In this document: positions 41,979 to 51,170 of the stretch, one piece after another
Layout of the letters: every line of letters starts with the position of its first letter
Numbering within the stretch: the stretch's first letter is position 1
From: Pseudomonas piscis
GTDB lineage: Bacteria > Pseudomonadota > Gammaproteobacteria > Pseudomonadales > Pseudomonadaceae
Length of the DNA: 64,000 nt
Direction: 5' to 3'
NCBI RefSeq assembly: GCF_009380155.1
Contig: NZ_WHUV01000001.1
Location: forward strand, 62,001-126,000
Program-made: the position numbers and the translations under genes
The notes under the pieces: generated by a model
Database searches by the model: none
Told to the model about the DNA's origin: nothing
The model's input: the letters and a program-made list of their open reading frames with translations, nothing else

Positions 41979-44843
41979 ATGACACCTATTCCCGACCTGT
42001 CGGGGCCTTTCATGGAGCCCCGGGTCATCCGCCAGCACTATGCCGTGGAGATGGCAGTGGAGCGCACGCGCTTGCTGTACCAGGGCTCGTTGCTGCCAAC
42101 CCTGTTCATGCTGCTCAACGGCCTGGTCTGCACCTGGTTGCTGTGGAGCCCCGCGCGCTACCTGCTACTGAGTGTATGGATGGTCTGGCTGCTGGCCCTG
42201 GTGGCCTTGCGGGTGATCCAGGTGGCGGCCTTCGATTCGGCGATACCCAGCCGCCAGGCGCAACCGGTGTGGCAACGCATGTTCCTGCTGGGCTCCACGG
42301 TCAGCGGCCTGACCCTGGCCTGCGCCGGCATCGCCCTGGTGCCCACCGACAGCTTCTTGCAGCAGGCCTGGGTCTTCGGCCTGATCGGCGCCGCGATCCT
42401 TTCCGCCAGCGTGGCCTATGCGGTCAGCCTGCAGGCCTTCCTGTCGTTCACCCTGCCGTGCCTGTTGCCGGCCATCGCCTACCTGTTCTGGGGCGGTGAC
42501 GAGCAGCAGCGCGGCTGGGGCTGGCTGGGCCTGATCCTGCTGGCGTCCTTGAGCGTGGTGGCCTGGCAGGTCAATCGGCTGATCCAGCGCGGCCTGTTGC
42601 GGCGCTTTCAGAACCAGGCGCTGATCGAGCACCTGCAGGATGCGCAGAACCGCAGCGGCCAGCTCAATCGCGAGCTGGCCCGGGAGGTCGAGCAGCGCCG
42701 CAACGTGGAGGAGCGGTTGCGCCAGGCCCAGGCCGGGCTGGAGCAGCGGGTGGCCCAGCGCAGCCTGGAGCTGGACGCCGCCAACCAGGCCCTGGGCAAG
42801 AGCGAGGCGCGCCTGGCCCTGGCCCTGGAGGCCAGCGAACTGGGGCTGTGGGACTGGAACCTGCAGACCGACGAGGTCCACCACACGCAGCTCAAGGAGT
42901 TGTTCGGCCTGGAACCGGGTGAAGTCACGGCGATGCTCAGCCACCTCAAGCCGCGCCTGCATCCCGAGGACCTGCCGGTGCTCAAGCGGGCCCTGGTGGA
43001 ACACCTCAAGGGCCGCAGCGAAGATTACCTGGTGGAATACCGGGTGCTGCATGGCGCAGGTCACTGGGTCTGGGTCGAGGACCGTGGCCGGGCGGTGGAG
43101 CGCAGCCCCGAGGGCCGGGTCCTGCGCATGGTGGGCACGCGCCGCGATATCAGTGCCGACAAGGAGCAGGAAGTCCAGCGCAACCTGGCGGCCACGGTGT
43201 TCGAGGCCGCCAGCGAAGGTATCGTCATCCTCGACCCGGACTATGCGCTGATCGCCGCCAACCAGGCCTTCAGCCAGGTCACGGGCTTCCAGATCGAGGA
43301 CATGCTCGGGCGCAACGTGGTGGAGCTGTCCTGCAGTCGCGATGCCCGGCGCCATTACCCGCTGATCCACCAGGCCCTGGAGCAGCATGGCAGCTGGCAG
43401 GGCGAACTGGTGGAGACCCGCAAGAACGGCGAGCTGTACCCGCAATGGCTGCAACTGAACGTGGTGCGCGACAAGCGGGGAAAAGTCCGGCATATCGTGG
43501 GCTTCTTCGCCGATCTCTCGGCCCGCCGGGAATCCGAGGAGCGCATGCGCTACCTCACCCACTATGACGAGCTTACCGGCTTGGCCAACCGCTCGCTGTT
43601 TCGCGAGCGCCTGCGCGAGGCCCACCAGCGGGTGCGCCAGGGCGGACGCAGCCTGGCGCTGCTGCATATCAACCTGGATCGCTTCAAGCTGCTCAACGAT
43701 AGCCTGGGCCATGAAGTGGCCGACCAGCTGCTGCAGAAAATGGCCCGGCGGCTGGTCAATGCCCTGCCGGAAGCCGACACCATCGCTCGTTTGTCCGGGG
43801 ACGAATTCGCCGTGCTGTTCGATGCCTACGGCAGCCTGTCGAGCCTGACCCGGGTCGCGACCCGGCTGCTGAGCAAGCTGCGCCTGCCGATCACCATCGA
43901 AGGCCATGAGTTGGTGGTCAGCGCATCCATGGGCATCAGCATGCTGCCGGACAGCGCCAGGGAAATCGCCGCGCTGGTGAGCCAGGCGAACATGGCCATG
44001 GCCCATGCCAAGCACCTGGGCGGTAATAACTTCCAGTTCTATACCGAAAGCCTGCAAGCCAGCACCCTGGAACGCCTGCAACTGGAAAACCAGCTGCGCA
44101 AGGCCATCGAGGACGACCAGTTGATGGTCTTCTACCAACCCAAGCTGTGCCTGGCCACAGGTCGGCTCAACGCCGCTGAGGCCCTGGTGCGCTGGGAGCA
44201 TCCGGTGCTGGGGCGGGTGCCGCCGGGAGACTTCATCGGCCTGGCCGAGGAAACCGGGCTGATCGGCCCGATCGGCGAGTTCGTGCTGCGCCAGGCTTGC
44301 CGCCAGGCCTGCCAATGGCGGCAGCAGGGCCTGGAGCCGATCCGGGTTTCGGTGAACCTTTCGGTGTACCAGCTGCGCCAGGGCAAGCTGGTGAGCCTGG
44401 TGCGCCAGGTCCTGGAGGAAACCGGGCTGGAGCCGCACCTTCTCGAGCTGGAGCTGACCGAAAGCCAGCTGCTGGACAGTGTCGAGCACATCATCGCGAC
44501 CTTCCAGCAACTGCGCGACCTGGGGGTCAAGCTGGCCATCGATGACTTCGGCACCGGGTACTCGTCCCTGAGCTACCTCAAGCGCATCCCGGTGGACTAC
44601 GTGAAGATCGACCAGGCGTTCATCCGTGGCCTGGCCGAAGGTGGCGAGGATGCGGCCATCACCCGGGCGATCATCGCCATGGCCCACGGGCTGTCCCTGA
44701 AGGTAGTGGCCGAGGGCGTCGAGGACCAGGCCCAGTTGACCTTTCTGCGGGCCGAACAATGCGACGAAGTACAGGGTTACCTGATCAGCCGCCCGGTGGA
44801 CGCCCAGGGCCTTGCGCTGCTGTTGCAGGCCCAGTCCTGCTAG
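41979..44843 (+). CDS. membrane PAS-PAS-GGDEF-EAL cyclic-di-GMP protein
   Basis: A 954-residue protein. About five membrane helices (35-205) are followed by a coiled coil (about 215-285), two PAS domains (about 285-400 and 405-525), a GGDEF domain (about 530-690) and an EAL domain (about 700-950). The GGDEF signature is altered to SGDEF (RLSGDEFAVLFD). The EAL side keeps EALVRWEHP, ELTESQLLD, IDDFGTGYSSL, DYVKID and EGVED, so phosphodiesterase activity is likely, while cyclase activity is doubtful. The GGDEF part may bind GTP to stimulate the EAL. The start at 41979 (MTPIPDL) is used; MEPRVIRQ at 42012 is an alternative. It is divergent from uvrD with 246 bp between them. Confidence 0.92.
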   Translation: MTPIPDLSGPFMEPRVIRQHYAVEMAVERTRLLYQGSLLPTLFMLLNGLVCTWLLWSPARYLLLSVWMVWLLALVALRVIQVAAFDSAIPSRQAQPVWQRMFLLGSTVSGLTLACAGIALVPTDSFLQQAWVFGLIGAAILSASVAYAVSLQAFLSFTLPCLLPAIAYLFWGGDEQQRGWGWLGLILLASLSVVAWQVNRLIQRGLLRRFQNQALIEHLQDAQNRSGQLNRELAREVEQRRNVEERLRQAQAGLEQRVAQRSLELDAANQALGKSEARLALALEASELGLWDWNLQTDEVHHTQLKELFGLEPGEVTAMLSHLKPRLHPEDLPVLKRALVEHLKGRSEDYLVEYRVLHGAGHWVWVEDRGRAVERSPEGRVLRMVGTRRDISADKEQEVQRNLAATVFEAASEGIVILDPDYALIAANQAFSQVTGFQIEDMLGRNVVELSCSRDARRHYPLIHQALEQHGSWQGELVETRKNGELYPQWLQLNVVRDKRGKVRHIVGFFADLSARRESEERMRYLTHYDELTGLANRSLFRERLREAHQRVRQGGRSLALLHINLDRFKLLNDSLGHEVADQLLQKMARRLVNALPEADTIARLSGDEFAVLFDAYGSLSSLTRVATRLLSKLRLPITIEGHELVVSASMGISMLPDSAREIAALVSQANMAMAHAKHLGGNNFQFYTESLQASTLERLQLENQLRKAIEDDQLMVFYQPKLCLATGRLNAAEALVRWEHPVLGRVPPGDFIGLAEETGLIGPIGEFVLRQACRQACQWRQQGLEPIRVSVNLSVYQLRQGKLVSLVRQVLEETGLEPHLLELELTESQLLDSVEHIIATFQQLRDLGVKLAIDDFGTGYSSLSYLKRIPVDYVKIDQAFIRGLAEGGEDAAITRAIIAMAHGLSLKVVAEGVEDQAQLTFLRAEQCDEVQGYLISRPVDAQGLALLLQAQSC

Positions 44844-44948
44844 CGGCCGGGGCCACGCGCAAAAACGGCTACATAAGGCGTAGCCGGCTGAATATGGGGG
44901 GTAGGCAGGTAATTTCCTGATGCATTGAGCAGGCAAAAAGGCGTTTCC

Positions 44949-44963
44949 TGTAGTATAACTACA
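44949..44963. promoter_or_regulatory. HexR-type operator upstream of RpiR gene
   Basis: TGTAGTATAACTACA is a perfect 6-3-6 inverted repeat that fits the published HexR consensus TGTArTwwwAyTACA at every position. It lies 48 bases before the start of the RpiR-family gene and suggests autoregulation or control by HexR. Confidence 0.7.
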
Positions 44964-45011
44964 AGCTCGCTACATCTCCCGGCACCTGCCGATAACCATG
45001 AGTCCCAGCCC

Positions 45012-45878
45012 TTGAACCTGTTGCAGCACATCGCCCAGTCTCGTCATCTGTTACGCAAATCGGAGCTCAAGGTTGCCGATCACGTGCTCCTCGATCCTGC
45101 GGCCGTGATGCACAGCTCCATGGCGGACCTGGCGCATAGCGTGGGTATCAGCGAGCCGACCATCGTGCGTTTCTGCCGGGCCATCGGTTGCTCGGGATTC
45201 CAGGACCTGAAGCTCAAGCTGGCGCAGAGCCTCGCGGCCGGGGCCAGCTTCGGCCAGTTCGCGATCCACGAGGACGACTCGGTCGCCGACTACAGCCTGA
45301 AGATCTTCGACACCACCCTGCATACCCTGATGGAGGTTCGCGAGAAGCTCGATCCGGTGGAGCTGCAACGGGCCGTGAGCCTGATGTCCCAGGCCCAGCG
45401 GGTGGAGTTCTACGGCTTCGGCGCTTCCGGCGCGGTAGCGGCGGATGCCCAGCACAAGTTCTTCCGCCTGCTGCTGACCGCAGCGGCCTATTCCGACCCG
45501 CACATGCAGGCGATGTCGGCGGTGACCTTGAAGCCCACCGACGTGGCGATCTGCATTTCCCAGTCCGGGCGTTCCAAGGACCTGCTGATCACCGCCAACC
45601 TGGTGCGCGAGAGCGGGGCCAACCTGATCACCCTGTGCCCGAGCCAGACGCCGCTGGCCGAGCTGTCGACGGTCAACCTGGCCATCGACGTGCACGAGGA
45701 CACCGAGATCTACACCCCGTTGACCTCGCGTATCGCCCACCTGGTGGTGATCGACGTCCTGGCCATGGGCGTGGCCATGGCCCGCGGGCCGAGCCTGGTC
45801 AACCACCTCAAGAGCGTGAAACGCAGCTTGCGCAGCCTGCGCCTGTCGCCCAAGGCGGTCAAAGCCCTGGACGACTGA
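45012..45878 (+). CDS. RpiR/HexR family transcriptional regulator
   Basis: A 288-residue protein when started at the TTG at 45012, giving the typical N-terminus MNLLQHIAQ. An ATG 15 bases earlier is in another frame, and an in-frame codon at 44925 would add an atypical leader across the operator. An HTH_6 domain (about 1-75, SEPTIVRFCRAIGCSGFQDLKL) is followed by a SIS sugar-phosphate domain (about 115-250, FYGFGASGAVAADAQHKFF and ICISQSGRSKDL). It closely resembles HexR, which senses KDPG. It is a second regulator of this type near the pyruvate carboxylase genes, so a link to central carbon flux is likely. Confidence 0.9.
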   Translation: MNLLQHIAQSRHLLRKSELKVADHVLLDPAAVMHSSMADLAHSVGISEPTIVRFCRAIGCSGFQDLKLKLAQSLAAGASFGQFAIHEDDSVADYSLKIFDTTLHTLMEVREKLDPVELQRAVSLMSQAQRVEFYGFGASGAVAADAQHKFFRLLLTAAAYSDPHMQAMSAVTLKPTDVAICISQSGRSKDLLITANLVRESGANLITLCPSQTPLAELSTVNLAIDVHEDTEIYTPLTSRIAHLVVIDVLAMGVAMARGPSLVNHLKSVKRSLRSLRLSPKAVKALDD

Positions 45879-45894
45879 GCCGGCAGCTTCCCGC

Positions 45895-46356
45895 CTAGGG
45901 CAACGAGGTATCGTCCTGGTCGTCGAGGTCGTCCGGTTTCACTTCCGCCAGGGTCCCCGCCGCATTTTCGCTGAGGCTGCGGGCCTGGCCCAGGGCCGCA
46001 TTGTCCGGCTGGAAGTCCAGCAGCTGTTGCGCCGCCAGCAACTGCTCGTTGGCCTCCTCCAGCCGTACCAGCTCCTCGCCATAACCTTCGTAGTCAGTGT
46101 CGTCGTCCGACAGGTCGTCGATGCGCCGCTGCTTGGCGCTCAGGTTGGTATGGATTCTTTCCAGCAGATCCTGTTGCTCGACGATTTCTTCGATGACTTC
46201 GTCGACGTCATCAGGGTCGGCCGCAGCGTCGGGCGCCGGCTCCTGGCTCCGACCGGCGGCGAGGGCGGCCAGGGCGTCGTCTTTGTCCAGGCTGAAGATC
46301 GTGGATTGCCCGGCAGATGCTGCGTTGGGGGCTTCTTCGTGTTCGGGTGTGGCCAT
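45895..46356 (-). CDS. hypothetical acidic coiled-coil protein
   Basis: A 153-residue protein rich in Asp, Glu and Ala with no Cys and no membrane segment. The central part (DVDEVIEEIVEQQDLLERIHTNL to about residue 115) is predicted helical and coiled-coil. I do not recognise a family. The ATG at 46356 follows GGAGAG at nine bases. It is convergent with the RpiR gene, with 16 bases between the stops. Confidence 0.75.
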   Translation of the reverse strand: MATPEHEEAPNAASAGQSTIFSLDKDDALAALAAGRSQEPAPDAAADPDDVDEVIEEIVEQQDLLERIHTNLSAKQRRIDDLSDDDTDYEGYGEELVRLEEANEQLLAAQQLLDFQPDNAALGQARSLSENAAGTLAEVKPDDLDDQDDTSLP

Positions 46357-46491
46357 GGTGGTGCTCTCCAAAAGGAAACAGGGAGGGGGTGGTCCAGTTC
46401 GGTGCTGCGAGGGTGATAATAAAGAGCGCGGTTTTTCCGGTTTACCGGAAATACGCGGAGGCGATGCCCACTTTTCAGGGAGCAGTGGTAG

Positions 46492-48228
46492 ATGGTCAGG
46501 ATTCCGACGTATGCACAGGTCTTCGAAACGCTATGCCGTGGGGCGGGGCTGGTGACTGCCACTGCCAATGGCCTTTCCGAGCTTCGCTCCTATGAAGGCC
46601 GGCAGCACCTGTACTACCGGGAATCGAATGGCGTGAAGCAGGGTTTGCTACCGGATTTGCTCAGGTACCTGGTGCATGATGACCAGGCGCTGACCGCCAG
46701 GCTCCAGCACTATCTGAGCCAATACGAGCATATCTTCTCGATACTGAAATCACGTCCGATCATCACTTACCAGGACTACCCAACGGGGATCGCCCGGTTC
46801 CTGGATACGTGGGTGCTACCGCAACTGGCGGTACTTCTGCATCGGTTGAACGGCAAGCTTTCCCCGCGCACGACGCTCCACCATTTCCACACACTGCTGG
46901 TCAGCCACGGGGCTGGCGACCTGCAGGCTTCCTCCCTGAAGGCCTACGTAAAAAGCCTGGTTCCAGCCACGGTGGAAGCTGCGGATTTTTTCTATGCCCT
47001 GGATAAGACCAGCGATAAATCCCATAAGAAACTCTCCACGATCAACGCCGAGATCGAGAGCCTCGGGGCGGAAACTTCATCCAGCAAACTGACTGCGGCG
47101 CAGCAGCGGGAACTGCTGGACACCATTGGCGGCGCGTACCGGGCGGCGACTGCGCTCAACCGTTTTTCCGAGATGTACAGCGCTGCCCAGGTCGATTCGA
47201 AGAGCACTTTGATAGAGCGTTTTCGTCATCACTACGAGGGTGTCTGCGGAATCCGGGAACCCGATCGGCTTTACATGGCGCATAGCCGGTTGTTCGATGG
47301 CTTCATTGCTACCGGGTTACCGGATGCCAGTGATAACTCCCATCTTGATTGCATATTCATCATCTTTTCCCGGCAAGTCGCCGCAAGATCAGTGGAGGGG
47401 TTCGGGCCTCTCTATCAACTCATGCTGGCCTCGGAGGAAGACCTCAGAGACCCCGTGGTGATCGAACAGTCGTTCGCGAGGTTGGAGCGGCACTCGGACT
47501 ACCCACTGTTTGCGGCGTTTGGGGTGCAGGCACGGGCCGCCCTGACCCTGGAGCAGGGCGAGACAGCACAGGCCCTGGAGCTTTATCGGAGCGTCTTGCC
47601 GTACGCGGAAAAACAGCAGTTGGGGCATCTGGGGTTCTATGCCGCGTCCTATGCCATCGCGCTGGAAGTGATGCAGGAAACGCCCATGGTGCCCGGGTAC
47701 CAGAACCCCCTGATCAGCTACAGGATCGAGTCGGAGCCGCAGATCGCTGAATTGCATGTGGCCTGGCCGACGGTTTTCACCCCATTCAATGAGCAGCCTG
47801 AATGGCCCGCCCCGGTGCGAGCGGTGTTTTCCTCGATCAGAGAGTTCAATCGGGACATGTTGGAACTGGCGCGGATGTCCCGGGAGATTTACTGCAATCC
47901 GTTGAAAAAGCTCGACGGATTCATGGAAGCGTTCTTCCAGTTGCTTGGAGAGGGGGGCGATGAGGCTCGGTTCGGCAAGCTGATCTGCAAGGCGATCAAG
48001 AGCAAGGACAGGGTGCGCTCGGTATTGAGCATGCACACCGCCACGCCCTATGAAGTGCTGCGCGATGAACGCCTGTACGCGCAAACGCTGTTCGGTGGTC
48101 CCAAGCTGTACTTCCAGCTGAACCCCTACTTGCATGCGTACTACCGGCTACCGGACGCCCACAAGAAACTCATCCTGCAGGCCCTGAATCCGGAACGTTA
48201 CCGGCAAGACTCGCAACAGGCCGTTTGA
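46492..48228 (+). CDS. uncharacterised 578-residue protein
   Basis: The ATG follows AGGGAGCA. The protein has no signal peptide or membrane helix, is mostly helical, and has TPR-like repeats around residues 330-400 (ARAALTLEQGETAQALELYRSV) and a tail ending HKKLILQALNPERYRQDSQQAV. I do not recognise a domain. Codon use looks less GC-biased at third positions than in neighbours (many T- and A-ending codons), which hints at recent acquisition. It lies between the acidic protein and a small conserved gene, in a spot where P. aeruginosa gene order would otherwise run from the RpiR regulator to pycR. Confidence 0.82.
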   Translation: MVRIPTYAQVFETLCRGAGLVTATANGLSELRSYEGRQHLYYRESNGVKQGLLPDLLRYLVHDDQALTARLQHYLSQYEHIFSILKSRPIITYQDYPTGIARFLDTWVLPQLAVLLHRLNGKLSPRTTLHHFHTLLVSHGAGDLQASSLKAYVKSLVPATVEAADFFYALDKTSDKSHKKLSTINAEIESLGAETSSSKLTAAQQRELLDTIGGAYRAATALNRFSEMYSAAQVDSKSTLIERFRHHYEGVCGIREPDRLYMAHSRLFDGFIATGLPDASDNSHLDCIFIIFSRQVAARSVEGFGPLYQLMLASEEDLRDPVVIEQSFARLERHSDYPLFAAFGVQARAALTLEQGETAQALELYRSVLPYAEKQQLGHLGFYAASYAIALEVMQETPMVPGYQNPLISYRIESEPQIAELHVAWPTVFTPFNEQPEWPAPVRAVFSSIREFNRDMLELARMSREIYCNPLKKLDGFMEAFFQLLGEGGDEARFGKLICKAIKSKDRVRSVLSMHTATPYEVLRDERLYAQTLFGGPKLYFQLNPYLHAYYRLPDAHKKLILQALNPERYRQDSQQAV

Positions 48229-48348
48229 GCCTGGGCGGCGCCGCTCGTCGGGCGCTGCAAGCTTCATCGTTCTGTTACCCCAGTGACGTACAACTGTCAT
48301 CGGCCTGGCGCATCGTGAAGCCTCCGTACTCGCATTGGGAGACTCGAA

Positions 48349-48561
48349 ATGGCCCGGCCTTACGAAGAGAGCAACAGCGCAGTCAAGACCCGTCGTCAGC
48401 AGGAAGACCAACGCCGCATGGAATTTCGTCGTGCGATCGAGCACCGCTTCGAACTGCGTCGCCTGCAACAGGAAATCAACGACTATCCCGAGCAGGATGC
48501 CGTCAACTACTGGCAGGCCGCTCCGGCAGCTTCCCGTCAAACCGCTCAACCAGCCCGCTGA
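48349..48561 (+). CDS. small PA3496-like envelope-associated protein
   Basis: A 70-residue very basic, Arg/Gln-rich protein (MARPYEESNSAVKTRRQQED). I recall this start from the small family typified by P. aeruginosa PA3496, described as a putative envelope-integrity protein; that assignment is from memory. No signal peptide is visible. Its last 59 bases overlap the 3' end of the convergent LysR gene. The 120 bases upstream hold its promoter. Confidence 0.75.
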   Translation: MARPYEESNSAVKTRRQQEDQRRMEFRRAIEHRFELRRLQQEINDYPEQDAVNYWQAAPAASRQTAQPAR

Positions 48562-49465
48562 TCTGCACTCGTTCGCTGCGGATGAATCCCAGGAACGCAT
48601 GCGCTACCGGTGACAGGCGCTTGGCCTTGGCCTGTACCAGGCACCAGCTGCGCAGCAATGGCAGCTCTTCGACCGGCAGCTCGATCAAGCCGCCGGTCGC
48701 CAACTCAAGGTTCAGGGCGTGGCGCGTCAGCAACGCCACGCCCAGACCCGCCCGAACGCATTCGCGCTGTGCTTCGGCCGATGACACTTCGAGGATCTGG
48801 GTGAAGTGCACGCGCTTCTCCTTGAAGTATTCCTCGCAGGCCAGGCGGGTGCCGGAACCCTGCTCGCGCAGCACCAGGGTGTAGGGCTCCAGGTCTTGCA
48901 GGCGCAGGGCTCCCATGTGGCTCAGGGGATGGTCCGGGGGCGCCACGGCAACGATCGGGTTGTTCAGGAATGGCAGGAATTCCAGTTCCATGTCCTGGGG
49001 CACCATGGACATGATCACCAGGTCGTCGCGGTTGTCGGAAAGGCGCCGGATCACCTGGGCGCGGTTGACCACGGTCAGCTGCAGGTGGACTTCCGGGTGC
49101 TGGCGCTTGAAGGCGGCGAACAGGTGCGGCACGAAATACTTGGCGCTGGACTCTACCGCCAGCTTGAGCTGGCCTTGCAGCGAGCCCTGCATGTCGGAGA
49201 GCTGCATATCGAGGTTCTCCAGGCGCCCGAAGATGTCCCGGCTGGCCCGTTGCAGGGCTTCGGCCGCTTCGGTCATGTAGAGCTTCTTGCCGACATAGTC
49301 GAACAGCGGCTGGCCGATCAGCTCCTCGAGCTGGCGGATCTGCAGGCTGACCGCCGGCTGGGTCAGGGACATTTCCTCGGCGGCCCGGCTGTAGGAGCGT
49401 AGATCGCAGACTTCGTTGAAGATCTGCAGCTGGCGCAATGTCAGGCGCATCAGGGATTTACGCAT
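48503..49465 (-). CDS. pycR: LysR family regulator of pyruvate carboxylase (PycR-like)
   Basis: A 320-residue LysR-type protein. The HTH (MRLTLRQLQIFNEVCDLRSYSRAAEEMSL-type region, residues 6-65) and the substrate domain (about 95-305) are complete. It is divergent from pycA, as PA5437 (PycR) is in P. aeruginosa, so it is the likely activator of the pycAB genes. An inverted repeat at 49502-49517 in the shared 189-bp promoter region is a candidate binding site. A second ATG five codons in gives the more usual LysR N-terminus. Confidence 0.9.
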   Translation of the reverse strand: MRKSLMRLTLRQLQIFNEVCDLRSYSRAAEEMSLTQPAVSLQIRQLEELIGQPLFDYVGKKLYMTEAAEALQRASRDIFGRLENLDMQLSDMQGSLQGQLKLAVESSAKYFVPHLFAAFKRQHPEVHLQLTVVNRAQVIRRLSDNRDDLVIMSMVPQDMELEFLPFLNNPIVAVAPPDHPLSHMGALRLQDLEPYTLVLREQGSGTRLACEEYFKEKRVHFTQILEVSSAEAQRECVRAGLGVALLTRHALNLELATGGLIELPVEELPLLRSWCLVQAKAKRLSPVAHAFLGFIRSERVQISGLVERFDGKLPERPASS

Positions 49466-49501
49466 GCTTCAAGGGCTCGCGCCGGGGCTGGAGGCAAAAC
49501 T

Positions 49502-49517
49502 ATAAGTCTTTACTTAT
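49502..49517. promoter_or_regulatory. LysR-type inverted repeat between pycR and pycA
   Basis: ATAAGT-CTTT-ACTTAT is a perfect 6-4-6 inverted repeat; flanking AACT/GGTT extends it imperfectly. It is AT-rich, 37 bases from pycR, and placed as expected for an autoregulatory LysR site. Confidence 0.55.
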
Positions 49518-49654
49518 GGTTATCCCAATAATTATTGATTTTTGTTAATCCCTTCGCGGAGCTAGTGTGTCGCTGCGACTGACTTGAAACATTTGGTCAC
49601 GCGCCGACTCGGTCTAGCGGGTCGTTTGTTTCAACGGCTCAAGGGAAACTCCAA

Positions 49655-51070
<1,416 letters not shown>

Positions 51071-51088
51071 ATAAGCAGCGGCAAGCGT

Positions 51089-51158
51089 TTAGCGACAAGC
51101 GTCAAGCTAGAGCCGATCGGTTTTGTCTTGCAGCTTGCAGCCTGAAGCTTGTCGCTAA
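51089..51158. repeat. inverted repeat in the pycA-pycB spacer
   Basis: TTAGCGACAAGC (51089-51100) pairs with GCTTGTCGCTAA (51147-51158); further imperfect pairing extends inward. The right arm ends three bases before the pycB ribosome site (GAGGAG), so a folded transcript could modulate pycB translation or stability. Confidence 0.65.
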
Positions 51159-51170
51159 GAGGAGATAAGA

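Noticed and set aside
42165..44936. 923-codon minus-strand open frame opposite the GGDEF/EAL gene
   Set aside because: Typical GC-rich shadow frame; the plus strand encodes well-defined domains.
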